From Pseudomonadaceae bacterium SI-3 (GTDB lineage Bacteria; Pseudomonadota; Gammaproteobacteria; Pseudomonadales; Pseudomonadaceae): DNA of 64,000 nucleotides. The translations under genes were made by a program, and so were the position numbers. The stretch is taken from assembly GCA_004010935.1 (NCBI GenBank), contig CP026511.1, positions 1,550,001 to 1,614,000 of the forward strand, written 5' to 3'. Below, in pieces: positions 1 through 8,740 of this stretch; position 1 is the first letter of the stretch; each line of letters starts with the position of its first letter. The notes beneath the pieces are model-generated. The model was not told where the DNA came from, did not search any database, and saw only the letters and a list, made by a program, of their open reading frames with translations.

Positions 1-1
1 G

Positions 2-619
2 CGGCATGCATTGGTAGGTGGGACGTTTACCGCTGTGCTTTTCGAAACGGCGAAGCAATTGTTCGGCTTGTATGTCAGCTATTTCCCCAGCTATCAGCTG
101 ATCTACGGGGCGTTTGCCGCAGTGCCGCTGTTTCTGTTGTGGGTCTATCTGTCCTGGATGATCGTGTTGTTCGGGGCGGAACTGGTGTGCGGGTTGTCAT
201 CGTCACAGCAATGGCGACGCCGCTCGGTACCGCGGCTGCTGGTCATGCTCGGGTTGTTGCGCGTGCTTTACGAAAATCAGCAGGCCGGGCGAGAGGTGCG
301 TTTACGCGATGCCCACCGAAGCGGCTGGAAGCTGCCGGAGGACGAATGGGATGAGATCCTCGAGTTCTTCGAGCGGGAGCAGCTTGTTTGTCGGACCGGC
401 TCTTCCGGTTGGGTGCTCTGTCGCGATCTCAACAGCTACAGCTTCGATCAGCTGTTGCGTTCCAACCCGTGGCCTCTCTCGGGTAAGCAGGCGCTACCGG
501 AGCATCTGGATGAGCCCTGGTACCCAACGCTGCGTCAATCCATGGAGCTGCTTCAGCGCGAGCAGGCCAGCCTGTTTGGTGGTAGCGTCGCGGATTGGCT
601 GCAGTCGCAGCGCGTCTGA
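2..619 (+). CDS. YihY/BrkB family inner-membrane protein, C-terminal part
   Basis: The reading frame is open from the window edge, so the true start lies upstream and only about 205 C-terminal residues are present. The visible part begins inside the membrane domain: a [18 protein letters not shown] stretch followed by an IVLFGAEL segment is characteristic of the YihY/virulence factor BrkB family of polytopic inner-membrane proteins. After the last membrane segment comes a soluble tail of about 140 residues that resembles a winged-helix/MarR-like fold (it reads [15 protein letters not shown] and later [14 protein letters not shown]), as is usual in the pseudomonad members. The biochemical role of the family is not settled. 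The next gene starts 35 bases downstream on the same strand. Confidence 0.85.
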   Translation, partial: RHALVGGTFTAVLFETAKQLFGLYVSYFPSYQLIYGAFAAVPLFLLWVYLSWMIVLFGAELVCGLSSSQQWRRRSVPRLLVMLGLLRVLYENQQAGREVRLRDAHRSGWKLPEDEWDEILEFFEREQLVCRTGSSGWVLCRDLNSYSFDQLLRSNPWPLSGKQALPEHLDEPWYPTLRQSMELLQREQASLFGGSVADWLQSQRV

Positions 620-654
620 ACGAGCCGATACTCAGCAGCGCAAGGAAAACGAAC

Positions 655-1116
655 ATGAACAGAGGACTCAGCGGATTGCTTGGTGCCTTCGCCTGCTTGA
701 TGCTGGTGGGCTGTGGTGAGGATTGGGGGGCGGACCAGCACGGCGCTAATGTCACTGCGCAGCAGCTCGACGGGCAGTGGCTGCTGATCAATTACTGGGC
801 CGAATGGTGCGGCCCTTGCCGAACCGAAATTCCCGAACTGAACGCACTGGACCAGTCGCGGGACGACATCACGGTACTGGGCGTGAATTTCGACGGGCTG
901 CAAGGCGACGAGCTGGTCGCTGCGGCCAAACAGTTGAACATCAAATTCAGAGTGCTCAGCGTCGATCCGGCGGAGCGGTTGGGCCTGCCACGCAGTGCAG
1001 TGCTGCCGGTCACCTATATTGTCGATGCTGGCGGGGAAGTTCGCGAGAGTCTGGTGGGTGAGCAAACGGCGGAAGGGCTGCTCGCCAGGTTGGATAAACT
1101 ACGGAGCGAGGGGTAG
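655..1116 (+). CDS. TlpA-like thiol-disulfide lipoprotein
   Basis: A 153-residue thioredoxin-fold protein. The start at 655 was chosen because it gives a lipoprotein signal (LMLVGC, lipidated Cys20) and has AAGGA a few bases upstream; a longer frame from 595 would bury the signal. The redox motif is WCGPC (Cys52 and Cys55), and the cis-Pro loop is seen as VLPVTYIVD. It should be anchored in the membrane and face the periplasm, acting as a reductant or isomerase for disulfides, for example in cytochrome c or metal-protein maturation; the partner cannot be read from the sequence. It is co-directional with the YihY-type gene and convergent with the transglycosylase. In P. aeruginosa a thioredoxin-like gene sits in the same neighbourhood (PA0953 region, from memory). 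Confidence 0.85.
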   Translation: MNRGLSGLLGAFACLMLVGCGEDWGADQHGANVTAQQLDGQWLLINYWAEWCGPCRTEIPELNALDQSRDDITVLGVNFDGLQGDELVAAAKQLNIKFRVLSVDPAERLGLPRSAVLPVTYIVDAGGEVRESLVGEQTAEGLLARLDKLRSEG

Positions 1117-1143
1117 TGGCTATTCGGGCGCTGGCGCCCGTCG

Positions 1144-1716
1144 TCAAGGCTTGACGTACCAGAAATCCTGCCAGAAGCCGATGACCTTTGCTGGATAGTG
1201 ATGTTTGCCGAGGCTGCCGTTATAGCGTGCCAGCGCTCGGTTGATATCACCGTTTTCCTTCTTCAGGTAATAGCTGAGGATGGTGCAGCCGTAGCGGAGG
1301 TTGGTGGCGTTGTCGGTCAGATTGTCTTGCGGTCGTCCTAGCTCGGCTTTCCAGAAGGGCATCACCTGCATCATGCCCTGCGCGCCGACGCTGGAAATGG
1401 CGAAACGGTCGAAGTGGCTTTCAGCATGGATCAGTGCCAGAACGATATCTGGTTTGAGCCCCGCCTTGCTGGCCTCCTGATGCACCAACCGAAGCAAAGT
1501 CAGACGCTCCTGCGGATCACGAACGTAGCGCTTCAGGCGAGTCGACATATCGAGCAGCCAGACTTCCGCATCAAAACGATCCTGAAAGCTCTCAGCTTCT
1601 GCCACGGTGCGCTGCATCAGTTCGCGAAGCTCCGGTTCGGGTGCCTGGCGAACAGTCGCAGAGACTGGCCAGGCAACCACCAGCATTATCAGCCACAGGA
1701 GTCGGAGCGGCTTCAT
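1144..1716 (-). CDS. SLT-family lytic transglycosylase
   Basis: A 190-residue exported muramidase-type enzyme that cleaves the glycan strands of peptidoglycan without hydrolysis, giving 1,6-anhydro ends. It has a signal peptide (residues 1-20, ending WPVSA), a short helical region, then an SLT domain from about residue 85. The catalytic glutamate is Glu99 in IHAESHF, followed by the family motif SSVGAQGMMQVMP and later ALARYNGS. It is small for the family, so it is a minimal catalytic domain rather than a toroidal Slt70. It starts 8 bases after the stop of the lipoprotein gene and so probably ends the proS-lipoprotein-slt transcription unit. Confidence 0.88.
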   Translation of the reverse strand: MKPLRLLWLIMLVVAWPVSATVRQAPEPELRELMQRTVAEAESFQDRFDAEVWLLDMSTRLKRYVRDPQERLTLLRLVHQEASKAGLKPDIVLALIHAESHFDRFAISSVGAQGMMQVMPFWKAELGRPQDNLTDNATNLRYGCTILSYYLKKENGDINRALARYNGSLGKHHYPAKVIGFWQDFWYVKP

Positions 1717-1724
1717 GACGCGGC

Positions 1725-2672
1725 CTAGTCGCCTTCGCCTGGATCGTGTGCCTGGCGACCAGCATCCTGCATCAGGCTCCGGAGAAACTCCTGCTGCAAA
1801 TCTGGATCGTTGCGGGTCAGCTCAATCAAGCTCTGTTCAAGCTCGCTGGCTTCCTCCTCGAGACCAAGCTCTGAAAGCCGCTTGACGCGATGCACCCATT
1901 GATTGACATCGTCACCTTCGAGGTCATCGAAGATCAGGTCGTGCGCTTCGAGAAGCTTGCCACGCAGGGCGCGACTGACAAGAAGCGTGGCGTCAGCGCG
2001 GGTACCGTCCTGCGGTTCTTCGACCCGTAGCTGAAGCTTGCCTACCTGGCTGATGTCCTGATCGGCGAAGGGGCCATCAAGTAGATTCAGGCGCAGCACG
2101 CCGTTGCGATCAGTGCTCAGTTCGTGTGTCTCGTTGGCCGCAACGACCTCCACCGGGCGCTCAGCCCAAGGCAGGCTGGAGTACTCGAGCCGGGCGTCGC
2201 GTCGCTGCTCGTCAAGGCTTGCAAGGTTCTGCTGCGAACGGCCGTTGGACTCAACATTGACGAACGGATTGAGGCCCGCAAAACCGTAGCTGATCCAGTC
2301 GCGAGTGGCGCTTTCCGGTAGGTTGCCGAGCAACACGACGTTGAGCACATTGGCGCTAATACCTGCGACCACCGCAACAGCGCCCAGCGGAATCTCGTAT
2401 AGCTCGCGCCAGGGCTGATAGGGTGTATAGCGATCATAGCGGCGTGTCACCTCGAAGTCGGTGACTTCGAAGGTCTTCTGGTCGAGTATTCGGATACGTC
2501 GCTGTGGCAGCTCGAGCAATGGCGCTCCCACCTCAATGCGCAGACTGTGGTCGAGCAGTCTGCGTTCGGTACGGGCTTCTTGTTCGCTACGTTGAGGCAG
2601 CTGATTGGCGCAGCCACCCACAAAAAGCGCCATGCAGAGCATGGCGCAAGTTGAAGCACTTCGGTTGAGCAT
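1725..2672 (-). CDS. predicted outer-membrane lipoprotein of unknown function
   Basis: A 315-residue protein with a clear lipoprotein signal: a hydrophobic stretch then FVGGC with the lipidated cysteine at residue 21. The residue after Cys is Ala, so it is expected in the outer membrane. Behind the signal there is a basic/acidic segment, one weak hydrophobic stretch near residues 95-118 (GAVAVVAGISANVLNVVLLG), a beta-rich centre and an acidic helical C terminus. I do not recognise a catalytic motif. It lies 8 bases downstream of proS and 8 bases upstream of the transglycosylase, so co-transcription is likely. An unassigned gene next to proS is also found in P. aeruginosa, which suggests a conserved pseudomonad protein of unknown role. 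Confidence 0.75.
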   Translation of the reverse strand: MLNRSASTCAMLCMALFVGGCANQLPQRSEQEARTERRLLDHSLRIEVGAPLLELPQRRIRILDQKTFEVTDFEVTRRYDRYTPYQPWRELYEIPLGAVAVVAGISANVLNVVLLGNLPESATRDWISYGFAGLNPFVNVESNGRSQQNLASLDEQRRDARLEYSSLPWAERPVEVVAANETHELSTDRNGVLRLNLLDGPFADQDISQVGKLQLRVEEPQDGTRADATLLVSRALRGKLLEAHDLIFDDLEGDDVNQWVHRVKRLSELGLEEEASELEQSLIELTRNDPDLQQEFLRSLMQDAGRQAHDPGEGD

Positions 2673-2680
2673 GATTTCCG

Positions 2681-4396
2681 TCAGCGGCTGGCGCGGGAAT
2701 TGATGAATTCGAGGATGTCGGCAGCAGGGATGGCCTGGCTTTCGGCATCGCGGCGATGCTTGTATTCCAGAGTGCCATCAGCAAGCCCGCGGTCGCCTAC
2801 AACGATGCGATGCGGTATTCCCACCAACTCCATATCGGCAAATTTGACGCCTGGACTGGTCTTTTTGTCACGGTCGTCGAGGAGAACGTCATAGCCAGCA
2901 GCGGTGAGTTCCGCGTAGAGCTTATCGGTTGCTTCGCGGACGGCCTGGTTTTCGTACTTCATTGGGACCAGCGCGATCTGGAACGGGGCGAGGGCCTCGG
3001 GCCAGATAATTCCGCGCTCATCGTAGTTCTGCTCGATGGCGGCCGCGACGACACGAGACACGCCGATGCCGTAGCAGCCCATGGTCAAGATGACAGGCTT
3101 GCCGTTTTCACCCATCACGCTGCAATTCATCGCCTGGCTGTACTTGGTACCCAGCTGGAAGATGTGCCCGACTTCGATGCCGCGCTTGATGATCAGCGTG
3201 CCGACGCCATCTGGGCTTGGGTCGCCTGCAACTACGTTGCGCAGGTCCGCCACCTCAGGTAGCGGCAGGTCACGCTCCCAATTGACGCCGAAGTAGTGCT
3301 TGTCCTCCTGGTTGGCTCCCGCCACGAAATCGCTCATTAGCGCCACAGAACGATCAATGACGCAGCTGATCGGCAAGTTCAGCGGGCCTAGCGAGCCAGG
3401 GCCGGCACCCATGGTGGCGCGGATTTCCGCTTCGGTCGCGAATACCAGCGGTTGTGCGACCTGAGGCAGGTTCGCCGCCTTGATCTCGTTCAGCTCATGA
3501 TCGCCACGAACGATCAGTGCGATCAGTTGGTCCTTCTCGATGCTCCGTACAAGCAGGGTCTTGATCGTTTTTTCAATAGGCAGTTGAAACTGCTCGACAA
3601 GTGCAGCAATCGTCTTGCAGTTTGGGGTATCCACAAGACGGAGCTCTTTGGTCGCAGAGCTGCGCTCAGTCTCGCGGGGGATCGCCTCGGCCTTCTCGAT
3701 GTTGGCCGCGTAATCGGAACTGTCGCTGAATGCGATATCGTCTTCACCGGACTCGGCCAGTACATGAAACTCATGCGAACCCGTGCCGCCAATAGAGCCG
3801 GTATCCGCCTGAACGGGACGGAAATTCAATCCTAGACGCGTGAAGATATTGCAGTACGCCTGATGCATGCGGTCATACGTTTCCTGCAGTGACTGTTGGT
3901 CAGCATGGAACGAATAGGCGTCCTTCATGATGAATTCGCGCCCGCGCATCAGGCCGAAGCGAGGACGGATTTCATCGCGAAACTTGGTCTGTATTTGGTA
4001 GAAGTTGATCGGCAGTTGCTTGTAGCTGTTCAGCTCGTTGCGCGCCAAGTCGGTGATGATCTCTTCATGAGTCGGGCCTACACAGAATTCACGGTCATGA
4101 CGATCTTTCAGGCGCAGTAGCTCTGGACCGTACTGCTCCCAACGACCGGTTTCCTGCCAGAGTTCGGCAGGCTGTATCCCAGGCATCAACACTTCTAGCG
4201 CGCCGGTCTTGTTCATTTCTTCGCGAACGATAGCCTCGGCCTTGCGTAGCGCGCGCAGCCCCATCGGCATCCAGGTATAGAGGCCGGACGCCAGCTTGCG
4301 GATCATCCCGGCACGCAGCATCAGCTGATGGCTGATAACAACCGCGTCGGAAGGGGTTTCTTTAAGGGTCGAGAGCAGGAACTGACTGGTGCGCAT
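2681..4396 (-). CDS. proS: prolyl-tRNA synthetase
   Basis: A class II aminoacyl-tRNA synthetase that charges tRNA-Pro in the cytoplasm. The start [13 protein letters not shown] gives 571 residues, the usual size of the bacterial-type enzyme with the INS editing domain between motifs 2 and 3; a frame that runs further upstream adds 33 residues without a family match. Recognisable parts are motif 1 ([18 protein letters not shown]), motif 2 ([26 protein letters not shown]), the YbaK-like editing insert around residues 230-390, motif 3 ([16 protein letters not shown]) and the anticodon-binding domain. It heads the proS-lipoprotein-transglycosylase unit. Confidence 0.97.
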   Translation of the reverse strand: MRTSQFLLSTLKETPSDAVVISHQLMLRAGMIRKLASGLYTWMPMGLRALRKAEAIVREEMNKTGALEVLMPGIQPAELWQETGRWEQYGPELLRLKDRHDREFCVGPTHEEIITDLARNELNSYKQLPINFYQIQTKFRDEIRPRFGLMRGREFIMKDAYSFHADQQSLQETYDRMHQAYCNIFTRLGLNFRPVQADTGSIGGTGSHEFHVLAESGEDDIAFSDSSDYAANIEKAEAIPRETERSSATKELRLVDTPNCKTIAALVEQFQLPIEKTIKTLLVRSIEKDQLIALIVRGDHELNEIKAANLPQVAQPLVFATEAEIRATMGAGPGSLGPLNLPISCVIDRSVALMSDFVAGANQEDKHYFGVNWERDLPLPEVADLRNVVAGDPSPDGVGTLIIKRGIEVGHIFQLGTKYSQAMNCSVMGENGKPVILTMGCYGIGVSRVVAAAIEQNYDERGIIWPEALAPFQIALVPMKYENQAVREATDKLYAELTAAGYDVLLDDRDKKTSPGVKFADMELVGIPHRIVVGDRGLADGTLEYKHRRDAESQAIPAADILEFINSRASR

Positions 4397-4500
4397 GTGG
4401 GCCGTTGTGTCCTTGCAGAGCGGAGAATTTGGCTCGGCATTGTACGGTGGCGATACTCTGGCGTACAGAATCGTTCCGATGGCGTGCGCATGCATAAACG

Positions 4501-4533
4501 AAGAAGCCCGGCGCAGGGCCGGGCTTCCTTTTT
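4501..4533 (-). terminator. Intrinsic terminator between oprD-like gene and proS
   Basis: A 10-bp GC-rich stem (GAAGCCCGGC at 4503-4512 with its complement at 4518-4527). It has a T run on the plus strand and an A/T-rich flank on the other side, so it can work in both directions. By position it ends the minus-strand porin transcript. Confidence 0.7.
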
Positions 4534-4561
4534 AGCTCAAGCTACAGCTGATAGGTCTGTA

Positions 4562-5818
4562 TTACAGGATGCTCAGCGGGTACTCGACGATCAGGCGGGT
4601 GTCGCTCAAATCGTTATCCAAGCCGTTAGTGGCCTGATAAAACGCTTGGCGGACTCGCAGGGATAGATCCTTAGCTGGGCCTTCCTGGAATACGTACTTA
4701 GCTTCGATATCCCACTCGGATTCTTCTGCGTCTGGGTTGCCAGCACCCATGTTGATGTTGCTGCCATCAACATAGCGAGTCATGAAGCTCAGCCCGGAAA
4801 CGCCATAAGTGGTCATGTCCAGGTCGTAACGAACCTGCCAGGACTGTTCGTCTTCGTAATAGAAGTCGGAATACTGGACAGAGTTGCTCAGCCATACAGT
4901 GCCGCCGCCATCGATGCCGTACGTGTAGCCGGTTGTATCGTAGCCACCGTGGGATTTCTGATAAGCGACCGTAAAGCTATGAGCGCCAAGGGCGTAGGTA
5001 GAAGCAAGGCTCCAGATAGTGTTGTCTTCGTCGCTACCGGTGCCGGTGAATTCCGATTCGTACTCTGTCTGGTAGATATTGAAGTCAAAAGCCAGCGACT
5101 GGTCTGCACCAAGGCCCAAGTTATAGTTGACATTGCCGTAGACTTTCTCGAACGCGTCTTTTACATCCGAGTAATACAGCGAGGTGCTGAGGTTGTCACT
5201 GAACGCGTAGGTGCCGCCGACGAGGTTGATCTCTTCTAGGCCTACGGAGTCATGGTCTGTTTCAGACTTGGCGCTCAGTGCGGTAAAGCGACCGACGTTC
5301 AATTCTAGTCCGTCGATCTCACTGCTGGTGATCAGACCGCCGCGTGCAGTTTCTGGCAGCAGGCGGGCGTCGTCGGTGGAAAAGACCGGCAGGGCCACGA
5401 ACTGAGTGCCGTACTTCAGTACGGTATCTGAAACGCGGAATTTGACTGCTACGCCGGCCGAGGAATAGTCATCTTGCGGCTTGCCTTCGCTGTCCTTCGG
5501 GAAAATGTCCGGCCAGGCACGACCTTCGCCGCTGTCAAGCTTGACGCCCAGCAGGCCAATCGCGTCAACACCTACCCCGATGGTGCCTTGAGTGAAACCG
5601 GACTCGAAGGTGCCAATGAAGCCGTGGCCCCAAGCTTCGCGATAGCTTTGAGCTGCGTCGCCGCGGAAATCACGGTTCATATACAGGTTGCGATTCAGAA
5701 TGGTCAGGCTGCTGCCTTCCACAAAGCCTTCCGATTCGGACTGGCTGGACGCCAGCGCCATTTGCGACGTGCCGGCCGCAACGGCCATTGCAATAACGCT
5801 CCACTTCATCACTTGCAT
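4562..5818 (-). CDS. OprD-family outer-membrane porin
   Basis: A 418-residue outer-membrane beta-barrel of the OprD (Occ) family, which in pseudomonads takes up specific small substrates such as basic amino acids or organic acids. The start at 5818 is supported by AAAGGAG just upstream and by a signal peptide ending ALASSQ; longer versions add a non-signal leader. The mature start (EGFVEGSSLTILNRNLYMNRDFR) and the following AWGHGFIGTFESGFTQGTIGVGVDAIGL are typical, and the chain ends in the expected strand with a terminal hydrophobic residue. The OprD gene sits at the same place next to proS in P. aeruginosa (PA0958). Substrate specificity cannot be told from sequence by eye. Confidence 0.93.
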   Translation of the reverse strand: MQVMKWSVIAMAVAAGTSQMALASSQSESEGFVEGSSLTILNRNLYMNRDFRGDAAQSYREAWGHGFIGTFESGFTQGTIGVGVDAIGLLGVKLDSGEGRAWPDIFPKDSEGKPQDDYSSAGVAVKFRVSDTVLKYGTQFVALPVFSTDDARLLPETARGGLITSSEIDGLELNVGRFTALSAKSETDHDSVGLEEINLVGGTYAFSDNLSTSLYYSDVKDAFEKVYGNVNYNLGLGADQSLAFDFNIYQTEYESEFTGTGSDEDNTIWSLASTYALGAHSFTVAYQKSHGGYDTTGYTYGIDGGGTVWLSNSVQYSDFYYEDEQSWQVRYDLDMTTYGVSGLSFMTRYVDGSNINMGAGNPDAEESEWDIEAKYVFQEGPAKDLSLRVRQAFYQATNGLDNDLSDTRLIVEYPLSIL

Positions 5819-6276
5819 TGTGATTGCTCCTTTGGTTTCAAATTGGTGCTTGCTTTCCTGCGTGCGCCGGAAAGAGGCATCTTTATTTTCGGTATACAAG
5901 CTCAATTGAGTCCTTCGTTTGCCTAGCTGGTCGTGACCTGCAGCAAGTCTGGAATGTATTTCCGAGAATTACTGTGTAGCTGGGTAAACTGGCGCGAGCA
6001 AGCTTAACTCAGCTATCCGCGATTTTCTTCCCCCGTTCAAGCAGCTTTTTTGTTCAAAGCAATAACCGTGCACAAAATTCATTCACTGATTTTTGGCGCC
6101 GATTCGAGCCGAGGCATGTTGCCGCTTGCGCTAAAGCAGGGCTGGTTTCTGACCTGATTGCACCTCGCTGGGGCGCGTTGCCTTGCTGATCGCTTTCGAG
6201 CGCTGGAGTATCCTGCCGCAAACGATCAGACAAAGCTTAGCTGGCGCCGACATCTAATTAGGCAAAGGAGACCGTT
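5819..6276. promoter_or_regulatory. Intergenic region between divergent oprD-like and HIT genes
   Basis: 458 bases with no gene that I can support. It must carry the divergent promoters for the porin and for HIT-slyX. The ribosome-binding sites AAAGGAG (porin) and AAAGGAGAC (HIT) are clear, but I could not identify convincing -35/-10 pairs or a regulator site. Confidence 0.5.
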
Positions 6277-6705
6277 ATGTTCGTTCTCGATGAACGCTTG
6301 CAGCAGGACTCGGTGACGCTGGGTGATTTTCCGTTATGCAGGTTGCTGTTAATGAATGATGCCAGTTATCCATGGTTCATCCTGGTGCCCCGTCGGGAGG
6401 AGGTGAGTGAGCTGTTCCAGCTGGATCCGGCCGATCAGCAACTGTTGTGGCGAGAGGCGACGGCCCTGGCGGAAATAGTCAAAGACACCTTTGGCGCGGA
6501 CAAGATGAATGTGGCAACACTGGGCAATGTCGTGAGCCAGCTGCATGTGCATGTGATCGCTCGGCGTCGGGGCGACACGGCCTGGCCGGCTCCGGTCTGG
6601 GGCTTTCAGGCCGCCAAGCCTTACAGCGAAGCGCAGCTAGCCGCAATCAAGCAGAAGTTGAAGCTCGTGCTCACCGATGGCTTTCAGTTCGAGGGGGGTA
6701 ACTAA
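6277..6705 (+). CDS. HIT-domain nucleotide-binding protein
   Basis: A 142-residue histidine-triad superfamily protein, expected to hydrolyse or transfer nucleotides from small nucleotidyl compounds. The signature region reads Q88-L-H90-V-H92-V: the last two histidines are present but the first triad position is Gln, as in the HIT subfamily that I recall from pseudomonads next to slyX. It has a strong ribosome-binding site (AAAGGAG, 8 bases before ATG). The stop overlaps the slyX start by one base (TAATG), so the two genes are translationally coupled. Confidence 0.88.
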   Translation: MFVLDERLQQDSVTLGDFPLCRLLLMNDASYPWFILVPRREEVSELFQLDPADQQLLWREATALAEIVKDTFGADKMNVATLGNVVSQLHVHVIARRRGDTAWPAPVWGFQAAKPYSEAQLAAIKQKLKLVLTDGFQFEGGN

Positions 6706-6911
6706 TGGACCTGGAGCAACGCATCACCGATTTGGAAGCGCGCCTGGCTTTTCAGGACGACACTATCCAGACCCTCAATGATGTGCTGGTCGCACAACAG
6801 CGCACAGTCGACAGACTGCAGGCGCAGCTAGGTATGCTCGCAAGGCGGCAGGAAGATCTGCAAAGCAGGGTGGAGGGGGAGGGAGACGAAGCGCCCCCGC
6901 CCCATTATTGA
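6705..6911 (+). CDS. slyX: SlyX family protein
   Basis: A 68-residue, almost wholly coiled-coil protein (MDLEQRITDLEARLAFQDDT, then heptads to residue 55) ending in the Pro-Pro-Pro-His-Tyr tail typical of SlyX. The family is widespread in gammaproteobacteria and has no firmly established function. It overlaps the upstream HIT gene by one base, with a G-rich ribosome-binding site inside that gene. Confidence 0.92.
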   Translation: MDLEQRITDLEARLAFQDDTIQTLNDVLVAQQRTVDRLQAQLGMLARRQEDLQSRVEGEGDEAPPPHY

Positions 6912-6962
6912 CAGGGCGGCGGCGTTATAACAGCAGCGTGCGCTGGCGCCCTTCCTGAGCTG

Positions 6963-7604
6963 TCAGTGGCCCGGCTGGTCGGCGACTACGTCTTCAGCCT
7001 GAAGGCCTTTGTCGCGCATCATGATTGTGAATTCGACGCGTTGGCCTTCGACCAGTATCCGGTGGCCTTCGCCTCGAATTGCCCGGAAGTGGACAAAGAC
7101 GTCGTCGCCACTGTCACGGGAAATGAAACCGAAACCCTTTGAAGTATTGAACCACTTGACGGTGCCAGTCTCGCGTCCTGCTGTCGGAGCAGTGGCGTGA
7201 CTGGGCTGGGCTTTGCGGATTTTGCCAGAGCCGCGGTTGGAACTGCTCACGCTTGGGGCTTTGGTTTGGCTTGTTGCCAATTGCAGCAGTACGGCGATAA
7301 AGGCGAGCATGAGACTGGCCAGGGTTGCCGGCTGGCCCGCGACGCTGGCGACTGGAATCAATACGATGGCAGTCTGGATGGCGACTGAAGCGATTAGCAG
7401 TGCGGATGCGCCGAATAAAAGCGGACGGGCATGACCGTTGGTGTTCAGTTGAGTTGAGGCGGCGAACTGCACGTTCAGCAAGCCCAGAAGCAGCAGGCAC
7501 AACGCTGCTGGCTGAATCAGCAGAGGCATGGCGCCGGTCAAGCTGGGTACGAAGGATAACAACAGGGCGGCTACGCCCGTTAATACATGAAGGATCTTAA
7601 GCAT
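6963..7604 (-). CDS. Membrane protein with C-terminal cold-shock domain
   Basis: A 213-residue protein joining a hydrophobic N terminus to a cold-shock nucleic-acid-binding domain. Residues 1-110 contain about four membrane segments ([48 protein letters not shown]). A polar Ser/Lys/Arg-rich linker follows, then the cold-shock domain at residues 147-213 with RNP1 KGFGFI (156-161) and RNP2 VFVHF (169-173). The topology predicts that the RNA/ssDNA-binding domain is tethered to the inner side of the membrane. A gene of this kind occupies the same spot (PA0961) in P. aeruginosa, to my recollection. It is convergent with slyX. Confidence 0.88.
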   Translation of the reverse strand: MLKILHVLTGVAALLLSFVPSLTGAMPLLIQPAALCLLLLGLLNVQFAASTQLNTNGHARPLLFGASALLIASVAIQTAIVLIPVASVAGQPATLASLMLAFIAVLLQLATSQTKAPSVSSSNRGSGKIRKAQPSHATAPTAGRETGTVKWFNTSKGFGFISRDSGDDVFVHFRAIRGEGHRILVEGQRVEFTIMMRDKGLQAEDVVADQPGH

Positions 7605-7898
7605 TCTTATGACTCGCAGTTAAATAGCACGACAGAAAACGGCAGGCTTTCGGGCAAGTGGAGACGCTGAGCGTAAGTTCGGCGATCGCTCATATTTGAT
7701 GGTGCCCGGCCTACGGCGCGCGCGAATTTAACAGTAAAGAGTGGCGTCGCTCAATTCGATAAGGTTGAGGTTGGCGATTGAGCGAGGGTGAGATGGGTCG
7801 TGTTGAGCTTTCCAGCGTTCGGTTTGCCTTGGAGGGGTTTCGGCGGGATAACCGCTCATGCGGCTATCCCGGTTGCAAGCGGGTACGCTTGCTAGCGA
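7605..7898. other. Intergenic region with hairpin downstream of dps-like gene
   Basis: No gene seen. A strong hairpin lies at 7844-7871 (CGGGATA...TATCCCG with an inner CCGC/GCGG stem and TCAT loop), 28 bases after the stop of the minus-strand Dps gene. It lacks a U tract, so it may be a transcript-end or stabilising structure rather than a classical terminator. Confidence 0.5.
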
Positions 7899-8369
7899 TC
7901 AGGCAGCCAGCAGGCTGCGCAGCATCCAGGCGGTTTTTTCGTGAATCTGCATGCGCTGAGTCAGTAGGTCAGCAGTAGGCTCGTCGCTTACCTTTTCCAG
8001 TAGCGGGAAAATGCCACGTGCCGTGCGGACTACGGCTTCCTGGCCTTCAACCAGGAGTTTGATCATCTCTTCAGCAGCCGGTATGCCCTCTTGCTCCTTG
8101 ATTGAAGAGAGCTTCGAATAGGCCGCGTAAGTGCCAGGAGCCGGAAAGCCCAGTGCGCGGATCCGCTCGGCAATGTCATCCACAGCCAGTGCCAGCTCGG
8201 TGTACTGAGTCTCGAACATCGTGTGGAGGGTATTGAACATCGGCCCTGTCACGTTCCAGTGGAAGTTGTGGGTCTTCAGGTACAGCGTGTAGGTGTCGGC
8301 CAGCAGGCGGGACAAACCCTCCGCAATAGCGGCGCGATCCTGTTCGGCAATACCAATGTCGATTTCCAT
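7899..8369 (-). CDS. Dps/ferritin-like DNA-protection protein
   Basis: A 156-residue ferritin-like four-helix protein of the Dps family, which stores iron in dodecamers and protects DNA from Fenton chemistry. The characteristic motif [12 protein letters not shown] is present (His37 as ferroxidase ligand), with Asp64/Asp65 and Glu68 in the next helix ([15 protein letters not shown]). It lacks a long Lys-rich N-terminal tail, so strong DNA binding is not predicted. A Dps-like gene sits at this place (PA0962) upstream of aspS in P. aeruginosa. Its promoter should lie in the 371-base gap before aspS; I found no OxyR site by eye. Confidence 0.92.
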   Translation of the reverse strand: MEIDIGIAEQDRAAIAEGLSRLLADTYTLYLKTHNFHWNVTGPMFNTLHTMFETQYTELALAVDDIAERIRALGFPAPGTYAAYSKLSSIKEQEGIPAAEEMIKLLVEGQEAVVRTARGIFPLLEKVSDEPTADLLTQRMQIHEKTAWMLRSLLAA

Positions 8370-8740
8370 GGTTTTCTCCCGTTTGGTGAATTCGCTGACA
8401 TTTATGCCAGAAAAAGAGTGTCTTTGGTGAAGTGCTGCGATGGCAGCGGCGGTGTATGGGTTCGAAGGCTCAAAGACGGCTTCGGTTCAAATTGGATGGT
8501 TATTGGCATGATTGCCTGACCCTATCGGCAGCCGGCTGCGTTGAGATGATTATGCAGATATAATCCCGCGCTTGTGTCGGGCGGCTCGTTTTGCCGTGCG
8601 AGGAAGCGCTGCGGTGCTGGTGCTTGATCCTCCATTGCCGACGATTGATATTCCGGGCGGGGCGCCACTAGGCAGCCGTCTGCACAGTCGCGATTCAAGC
8701 GACCCAACGAATTTCCAAGATGCGAGAAGCGAACCTCACC
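8370..8740. promoter_or_regulatory. Divergent promoter region of dps-like gene and aspS
   Basis: 371 bases without a supported gene. A TATAAT at 8559-8564 on the plus strand, preceded by a TTGAGA at poor spacing (12 bases), is a candidate -10 element for aspS; the call is weak. Confidence 0.4.
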
